Assembly: GCA_017881265.1 (NCBI GenBank)
Contig: JADGRA010000006.1
Location: 1 to 64,000, forward strand
DNA length: 64,000 nucleotides
Direction: 5' to 3'
DNA from: Myxococcaceae bacterium
Lineage (GTDB): Bacteria > Myxococcota > Myxococcia > Myxococcales > Myxococcaceae
In this document: one piece after another, positions 59,912-64,000 of the stretch
Position numbering within the stretch: the first letter of the stretch is position 1
How the letters are laid out: each line of letters opens with the position of its first letter
The notes under the pieces: model-generated
What the model was told of the DNA's origin: nothing
Seen by the model: the letters and a program-made list of their open reading frames with translations, nothing else
The model's database searches: none
Made by a program: the position numbers and the translations under genes

Positions 59912-60132
59912 AGAATTCGCCTCCTGGCGACCCAGCCCCCCGGGGCAGCGCCCATGGCCTCCGCGCAGGGGGCCTTCCATCGTTTGACCGGGCGTGAAAC
60001 CGTCCCTTCAGGTGCGGTGGCGTTTGCCTCTCGGTGCGTGTTGTGTCATAGCCCGCGCCCTCGCGACCCCAGGGCCGGCGCTCCGACGTTGGGGTGTGCC
60101 CTGAGGCGCGGCAACACGAGGTTTCAGGCGAC

Positions 60133-62076
60133 GTGAGCGACGAGCGATTTGGAGGGTCTGGTCCGCGCAAGCCCCGGCCCACGTTTGGGGACGTGATGCT
60201 TGGCATCCCCGCCGGTCGTGGCGGAGAGCGCGAGGAGCGGCCCCGCAAGGGCCGAGGCCGCGGCGATGGAGCGCCGCGCGCAAACCCTCGACCCGCCCCG
60301 GCCCAAGCTGCAGAGGGCAGCGTTGCTCCGGCGGAAGCGACTGCGACACCGGCAGCCAAGCCCCGCCGTCCCGAGCGCCGGCGCCCGCAGGGGCCGCTGG
60401 TGGTGGTCCGTCGGGCCACAGGCGTGGTGGAGACACGGGAACTCACCGAGCGCCCGGAGCCTGCGCCTCCTGCCGTGGAGGAAGCGGCAGCCCCCACGGC
60501 GCCCGAAGCGGTCGCCGCGGCTGAGCCCGCGGCCCCCATTCGCCCGCACCTGCGCCCACCGGAGGAGCCCCAGCCAGAGGACGGCTCCTTCGCCGACATG
60601 CTGGCGGCTTCCGAGAAGCACGAAGTCCCCGTGCGGCGCGTCCGCGTCGGTGAAAAGGTGACAGGAACCATTTTCCAGCTGGGCGCGGACACGGCCTTCG
60701 TCTCTCTCGGTGGCCGCTCCGAGGCGATGATTGAGCTTCGCGAGCTCAAGGACGAGGAAGGCATCCTCCGGCTGGGCGTTGGGGACACCATCGAGGCCTA
60801 CGTCCTCGAGGCCGGAGCGCGCGGAACCCTCCTCACCCGGACCCTGTCCAAGGGCTCCGCGTCGCTGGCCATGCTGGCCGAGGCGCGGACCTCGGGCCTG
60901 CCGGTGGAAGGCCTCGTGCTCGCCGTCAACAAGGGTGGCTTCGAGGTCGCCGTGGGCGAGGCGCGGGCCTTCGTGCCGATGAGCCAGATGGACCTTCGAT
61001 TCGTCGACAAGCCGGACCAGTTCATCGGCGAGCGGCTGAAGTTCCGCGTCACGGAACTCCGGGAGCGCAAGGTCGTTCTCAGCCGGCGTGCTCTGCTCGA
61101 GGAAGAGCAGAAGGCGCTCGCCGCCGAGACGCGAGCCAACCTCGACGTCGGCAAGGTGCTTCGAGGGCGCGTGACAGCGGTGCGGGAGTTCGGCGCCTTC
61201 GTCGATTTGGGCGGCATCGAGGGCCTCGTCCCCGTCGCTGAGATGAGCCACGCCCGGGTGGGCCGTCCATCGGACGTCTGCAAGGTGGGAGACGAGGTGG
61301 AGGTCGAAGTCCTCCGCATCGAACCGCCCCAGCCGACCTCGCCGGACAAGGCCAAGCACAAGGAGCGCATCACGCTCTCGATGCGGGCGCGGCAAGAGGA
61401 CCCGTGGGAAGCAGCGGCGGCCGCCATTCACGATGGCGACCGGCTGTCGGGGAAGGTGGTCCGGCTTCAGCCGTTCGGCGCCTTCGTCGAGCTGCGCCCA
61501 GGCGTTGACGGGCTCATCCACATCTCGGCTCTTTCGGACCGTCGAATCGCGCACCCGCGGGACGCGGTCAGCGTCGGTGAGGAAGTCACCGTGCAGGTCG
61601 AGAAAATCGACACGGCGGAGAAGCGTGTCGGCCTACGCCTGGTGCGGGATGGCGAGGTCGTCGGCACGGCCAGCCCGGCACCGGCCGAACATTCCGACGC
61701 GGCCGAGAAGCCCACGGCCACTCGAGCGGCGCCAACGCCCCGGCCGAAAGTCGGTGACGTCGTGACGGGGCAGGTGGACCGCATCGAGCCCTACGGCGTC
61801 TTCCTGGTCTTCCCAGGTGGGCGTGGCCTCATCCCGGCGAGCGAGACTGGCACCGAGCGGGGCACCGACATGCGGCGCCACTACACCCTCGGGCAGGAAC
61901 TCAAGGTGGCCATCCTCGACGTGGATGCAGCGGGCAAGGTGCGGCTCTCGATTCCAGCCGCCCAGCGCATGGAGGAGCGGGCCGAGATGGAGGCCTGGAA
62001 GCGCAAGCAGCCGCCGGGCGCGGGTGGCAAGGGCTTCGGCACCCTGGGCGACTTGCTCAAGGGGCGGAAGCTTTAG
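60133..62076 (+). CDS. S1-domain RNA-binding protein, five repeats
   Basis: A 647-residue protein. The first 150 residues are disordered, Pro/Ala/Arg-rich with RGRGDGAPRANPRPAPA-like runs. Five S1 domains follow: near 170 (GEKVTGTIFQLGADTAFVSL), 255, 340 (GRVTAVREFGAFVDLGG), 430 (GKVVRLQPFGAFVELRPG) and 530 (GQVDRIEPYGVFLVFPGG). It ends with KGFGTLGDLLKGRKL. Ribosomal S1 has four to six repeats without such an N-terminus, so this is S1-like. GTG 60133 is chosen. The 221-base region before it (59912-60132) shows no clear gene. Confidence 0.88.
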   Translation: MSDERFGGSGPRKPRPTFGDVMLGIPAGRGGEREERPRKGRGRGDGAPRANPRPAPAQAAEGSVAPAEATATPAAKPRRPERRRPQGPLVVVRRATGVVETRELTERPEPAPPAVEEAAAPTAPEAVAAAEPAAPIRPHLRPPEEPQPEDGSFADMLAASEKHEVPVRRVRVGEKVTGTIFQLGADTAFVSLGGRSEAMIELRELKDEEGILRLGVGDTIEAYVLEAGARGTLLTRTLSKGSASLAMLAEARTSGLPVEGLVLAVNKGGFEVAVGEARAFVPMSQMDLRFVDKPDQFIGERLKFRVTELRERKVVLSRRALLEEEQKALAAETRANLDVGKVLRGRVTAVREFGAFVDLGGIEGLVPVAEMSHARVGRPSDVCKVGDEVEVEVLRIEPPQPTSPDKAKHKERITLSMRARQEDPWEAAAAAIHDGDRLSGKVVRLQPFGAFVELRPGVDGLIHISALSDRRIAHPRDAVSVGEEVTVQVEKIDTAEKRVGLRLVRDGEVVGTASPAPAEHSDAAEKPTATRAAPTPRPKVGDVVTGQVDRIEPYGVFLVFPGGRGLIPASETGTERGTDMRRHYTLGQELKVAILDVDAAGKVRLSIPAAQRMEERAEMEAWKRKQPPGAGGKGFGTLGDLLKGRKL

Positions 62077-62100
62077 AGGGCAGAAGAGCTGTGCATTCGC

Positions 62101-62129
62101 TTGACGGATGCTGATCGGGCCGGTACAAG
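62101..62129 (+). promoter_or_regulatory. Promoter of the initiator tRNA gene
   Basis: TTGACG (62101-62106) and TACAAG (62124-62129) are exactly 17 bases apart, matching the sigma-70 consensus at 5 and 4 of 6 positions. Transcription would start near 62136, seven bases before the tRNA. It is one of the clearest promoters in the window. Confidence 0.6.
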
Positions 62130-62142
62130 CATCGGCCTTCGA

Positions 62143-62216
<74 letters not shown>

Positions 62217-62226
62217 CTCCTAAAAA

Positions 62227-62268
62227 CCAAAGCCCTACCGGCACTTAGGCGGTAGGGCTTTGGCGTTT
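62227..62268 (+). terminator. Rho-independent terminator of the tRNA
   Basis: A perfect 14-base stem (arms 62227-62240 and 62250-62263, CCAAAGCCCTACCG and its complement) with a nine-base loop lies ten bases after the tRNA. It is followed by CGTTTGT. A-rich sequence before the left arm means it could also act from the minus strand. Confidence 0.8.
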
Positions 62269-62292
62269 GTGCAGCCCGGAAACGGGCGCTGT

Positions 62293-62317
62293 TGACCTGC
62301 CTGGGTTCTTAGGACCA
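62293..62317 (+). repeat. Terminal inverted repeat of the insertion sequence, left
   Basis: Begins TGACCTGCCTGGG and ends GGACCA; 22 of 25 positions match the complement of the right copy at 63480-63504. Confidence 0.85.
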
Positions 62318-62324
62318 CGAGATT

Positions 62325-63434
62325 TTAGAGACTTGCCTCTCGCGGTTGGTATTGGACTGACTGCTGCTTCTGTTTGAATTCGCGCGGTGTGAGGTAGCCC
62401 AGGCTCGAGGGGGGCCGCACAGCGTTGTAGCGGCTACGCCACGTCTCGATGAGGACGGTAGCTTCGGACCGAGTACGAAACCACTCGAGACTGAGGCACT
62501 CGTCTCGAAGCCTGCCGTTGAAGCTCTCGTCCATCCCATTCTCCCAGGCCTTCCCCAGAGCAATGTGCGCGGTGTCGATGTTGGCCGCGGCGAACCACCG
62601 GTGCACAGCAGCCGAAAGGAACTCCGGACCATTGTCGGAACCCAGGTACTTCGGAGCTCCATGGAGACTGACGAGCCGAGAGAGGACGTCGATGACACGT
62701 CCGGAGCGGATGCTGCCGGCGACGTCGATGGCGAGGCATCCCCGGGTCCACTCGTCCACGACGGTGAGGCACTTCAGCTGCTGGCCATTGGCGCAAGCGT
62801 CGAAGACGAAGTCGTAGGCCCAGACGTGGTTTCGGCCCCTCGCCGGGAGCGGCCTCGGCCTGTTGGAGGCTGCCCGTCTGCGACGGCGTCTACGAGGGAC
62901 TTGGAGACCTCCGGTGCGCCAGAGGCGATCGGCCCTGTCTGCGCTCATTCGGTGGCCTTCCCGAGCGAGAAACACCTGCACTCGCCGGTAACCGTACCGT
63001 GGGTACTGAGCGGCCGCCGCCGCCATCCTCTGTCGGACAGAAGCATCAGCTTTTTCCCTCTTCAATTCGTACTGCAGGCTCGATCGCGCCACGCGGAGAA
63101 GCCAACAAGCTCGGCGACATGACAGGCCGCGCTTTCGCGCGAACTCCAGCTGCAGTCGCCGCGCGGACGCGCTCACCATTTTTTTGGAAATCTCCTTCAT
63201 CACCTCAATCTCGAGGTCTCGGTCGGCGAGAAGTCGTTTGAGTCGGCCATTTTCCGTCTCGAGCTGCTTCAGCCGCCGCGTGTCCTCGACGCTCATGCTG
63301 CCGAAGCGCCTGCACCACACGTGTAGCGTCTGCTCACTCAGGCCGAGCTTCTTGGCCACCTCCGCCATCGGGGCTTGGTCGGCCTCGCGGAGAATCCGCA
63401 CCATCTGCTCGTCTGTGAATCTGCTTTTGCGCAC
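62325..63434 (-). CDS. IS3-family transposase (OrfA and OrfB in one frame)
   Basis: A 369-residue transposase. Residues 1-45 are the OrfA helix-turn-helix (TDEQMVRILREAD, GLSEQTLHVW). Residues 50-85 are a leucine-zipper-like helix (ETENGRLKRLLADRDLEI). The OrfB HTH_21 and DDE domain follow, with Asp208 (AYDFVFD), Asp267 (GSDNGPEF) and Glu303 (NGMDESFNGRLRDECL), a D-x35-E spacing. OrfA and OrfB are usually separate and joined by programmed frameshift; here codons 84-86 on a run of seven A (63179-63185 on the complementary strand) read straight through. It appears intact and possibly active. Confidence 0.9.
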   Translation of the reverse strand: MRKSRFTDEQMVRILREADQAPMAEVAKKLGLSEQTLHVWCRRFGSMSVEDTRRLKQLETENGRLKRLLADRDLEIEVMKEISKKMVSASARRLQLEFARKRGLSCRRACWLLRVARSSLQYELKREKADASVRQRMAAAAAQYPRYGYRRVQVFLAREGHRMSADRADRLWRTGGLQVPRRRRRRRAASNRPRPLPARGRNHVWAYDFVFDACANGQQLKCLTVVDEWTRGCLAIDVAGSIRSGRVIDVLSRLVSLHGAPKYLGSDNGPEFLSAAVHRWFAAANIDTAHIALGKAWENGMDESFNGRLRDECLSLEWFRTRSEATVLIETWRSRYNAVRPPSSLGYLTPREFKQKQQSVQYQPREASL

Positions 63435-63479
63435 AGCGCCTTCCGGGCGCGCCGGAGAGGCATCGTCTCACGCTTCAAC

Positions 63480-63504
63480 TGGTCCGAAAACCCCAGGCAG
63501 GTCA
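63480..63504 (-). repeat. Terminal inverted repeat of the insertion sequence, right
   Basis: Complement begins TGACCTGCCTGGG and ends GGACCA; it pairs with the left copy with three mismatches. Confidence 0.85.
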
Positions 63505-63869
63505 TGCCCGCGGTCCGAAATGAAGTACCCAGGTGCCGTCGCTCACAGGTTCAAGGCCGACGAGCTGCAGCTGCTAGGACCAGCTCACGTAGTACTTGTG
63601 CCGGTCCCAGAGCAGATTGCCGGCGTGATTGATGCGCCGAGTTTCGAATTGCGCGGGGTAGAGTTGCCCTCCAAGACTACGGCCTCAACTCCCTGGTGAC
63701 GCGCGAGTTTGGCACCCTGGCAGCCCCTCGATTGAAAAGCGGCCACCACGTCGGTCGTCGGTGGCGGCCCCCCCCGTCTGCCCCCCGGGGCTCCCAATTC
63801 TCAGGGCGGGTTCCCGGCCTCTCTAGGGCCTTGGGCGCAACAGGCCCTCGGCGTAGACTCTCAACGCAG
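63505..63869. other. Region without a supported gene after the insertion sequence
   Basis: No frame here looks like a normal gene. A 59-codon plus-strand frame (63520-63699) has a plausible amino-acid mix but no ribosome site or family match. An imperfect hairpin (GGCCACCAC/GTGGCGGCC) and poly-C stretch lie near 63741-63775. The composition is less ordered than the rest of the window, consistent with decayed accessory DNA. Confidence 0.4.
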
Positions 63870-64000
63870 TCAAGTCAGGAGTTCAGGGGCCGACACTTGA
63901 GTCCTCAATCGGATGAGTTTGCGGGCGGCAGTCTCCACGAACCGCTCCAGCCCATTGCTGTGGGGGGCAACGGGCTCAGTAGCCACCGTCACATCTGCGC
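63870..64000 (-). CDS. Partial open frame at window edge
   Basis: About 43 codons of a minus-strand frame that runs off the window end and stops at TGA (63870-63872). The readable C-terminus is VAPHSNGLERFVETAARK and then LIRLRTQVSAPELLT. It is not recognised, and its reality cannot be decided from this fragment. Its location next to a mobile element suggests accessory DNA. Confidence 0.3.
   Translation of the reverse strand, partial: ADVTVATEPVAPHSNGLERFVETAARKLIRLRTQVSAPELLT

Larger units (their letters stand above)
62293..63504 (-). mobile_element. IS3-family insertion sequence
   Basis: A 1212-base element bounded by 25-base terminal inverted repeats (62293-62317 and 63480-63504) that both begin TGACCTGCCTGGG and end GGACCA on their own strand, with three mismatches. 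The single transposase frame fills most of the interior on the minus strand. No matching target-site duplication is visible at the flanks (TGT on the left, TGC on the right). It lies 76 bases after the initiator tRNA. Confidence 0.85.

Noticed and set aside
58241..59980. 579-codon minus-strand open frame
   Set aside because: Shadow of murJ; Gln/Arg/His-rich without domains.
59954..60136. 60-codon frame before the S1 gene
   Set aside because: Arg/Pro-rich, no ribosome site, overlaps the likely leader of the S1 gene.
62284..63512. Target-site duplication flanking the insertion sequence
   Set aside because: The bases next to the two inverted repeats (TGT and TGC) do not match as a 3-5 base direct repeat.

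Overview
The window is dense, very GC-rich (roughly 70%) chromosomal DNA with GTG/TTG starts, 1-4 base stop/start overlaps and little space between genes. Gene content and order (rpsP-KH-rimM-trmD-rplS, sucC-sucD-ndk, a complete classical men operon, an orphan NtrC-type regulator, many proline/alanine-rich envelope proteins) fit a Gram-negative bacterium of the Myxococcota, probably order Myxococcales. That assignment comes from gene families and codon usage, not from a database match.

0-13.3 kb is an envelope and lipid block. An eight-gene minus-strand run (8605 down to 73) encodes a CDP-alcohol phosphatidyltransferase, a GtrA flippase-like protein, a class III aminotransferase, a Gfo/Idh/MocA dehydrogenase, an MMPL/RND lipid exporter, an OmpA-like protein, a coiled-coil helix-hairpin-helix protein and a DUF2780 protein. 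Divergent from it lie an MlaC-family lipid-binding protein, a DUF4136 lipoprotein and a small beta-barrel. A second minus-strand pair encodes inositol-3-phosphate synthase and a multi-pass PAP2-type transferase. Together these suggest synthesis and export of an inositol-derived lipid; a partial resemblance to the hopanoid HpnM/HpnN/HpnO set is the main alternative.

13.3-31 kb is mostly housekeeping: CCA-adding enzyme, MnmA, SppA, HIT protein, a LapB-like TPR protein, a SPOR protein, a cupin, a calcium-motif repeat lipoprotein, a small ribbon-helix-helix protein coupled to two nucleotide-sugar epimerases, LepA, signal peptidase I, and a pyrimidine operon (pyrB-pyrC-carA). 30-41.5 kb holds the whole classical menaquinone pathway: menG and a DAHP synthase on the minus strand, and divergently menF-D-H-B-A-C-E, a polyprenyl diphosphate synthase and a GbsR/MarR-type regulator. 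A shared 27-base, three-half-site element lies directly before the DAHP synthase and the polyprenyl synthase genes.

41.6-50.3 kb carries TCA-cycle genes (gltA divergent from icd-mdh-sucC-sucD), then ndk, an acyltransferase and rlmN. 50.4-62.1 kb carries the rpsP-to-rplS ribosome operon, an SMC/YhaN-like protein with degenerate ATPase motifs, rsmI, an M23 peptidase, an NtrC-type regulator, murJ and a five-repeat S1 protein. The initiator tRNA gene at 62.1 kb has a clear promoter and terminator. Downstream, a 1.2 kb IS3-family element and debris-like sequence form the only clearly mobile region.
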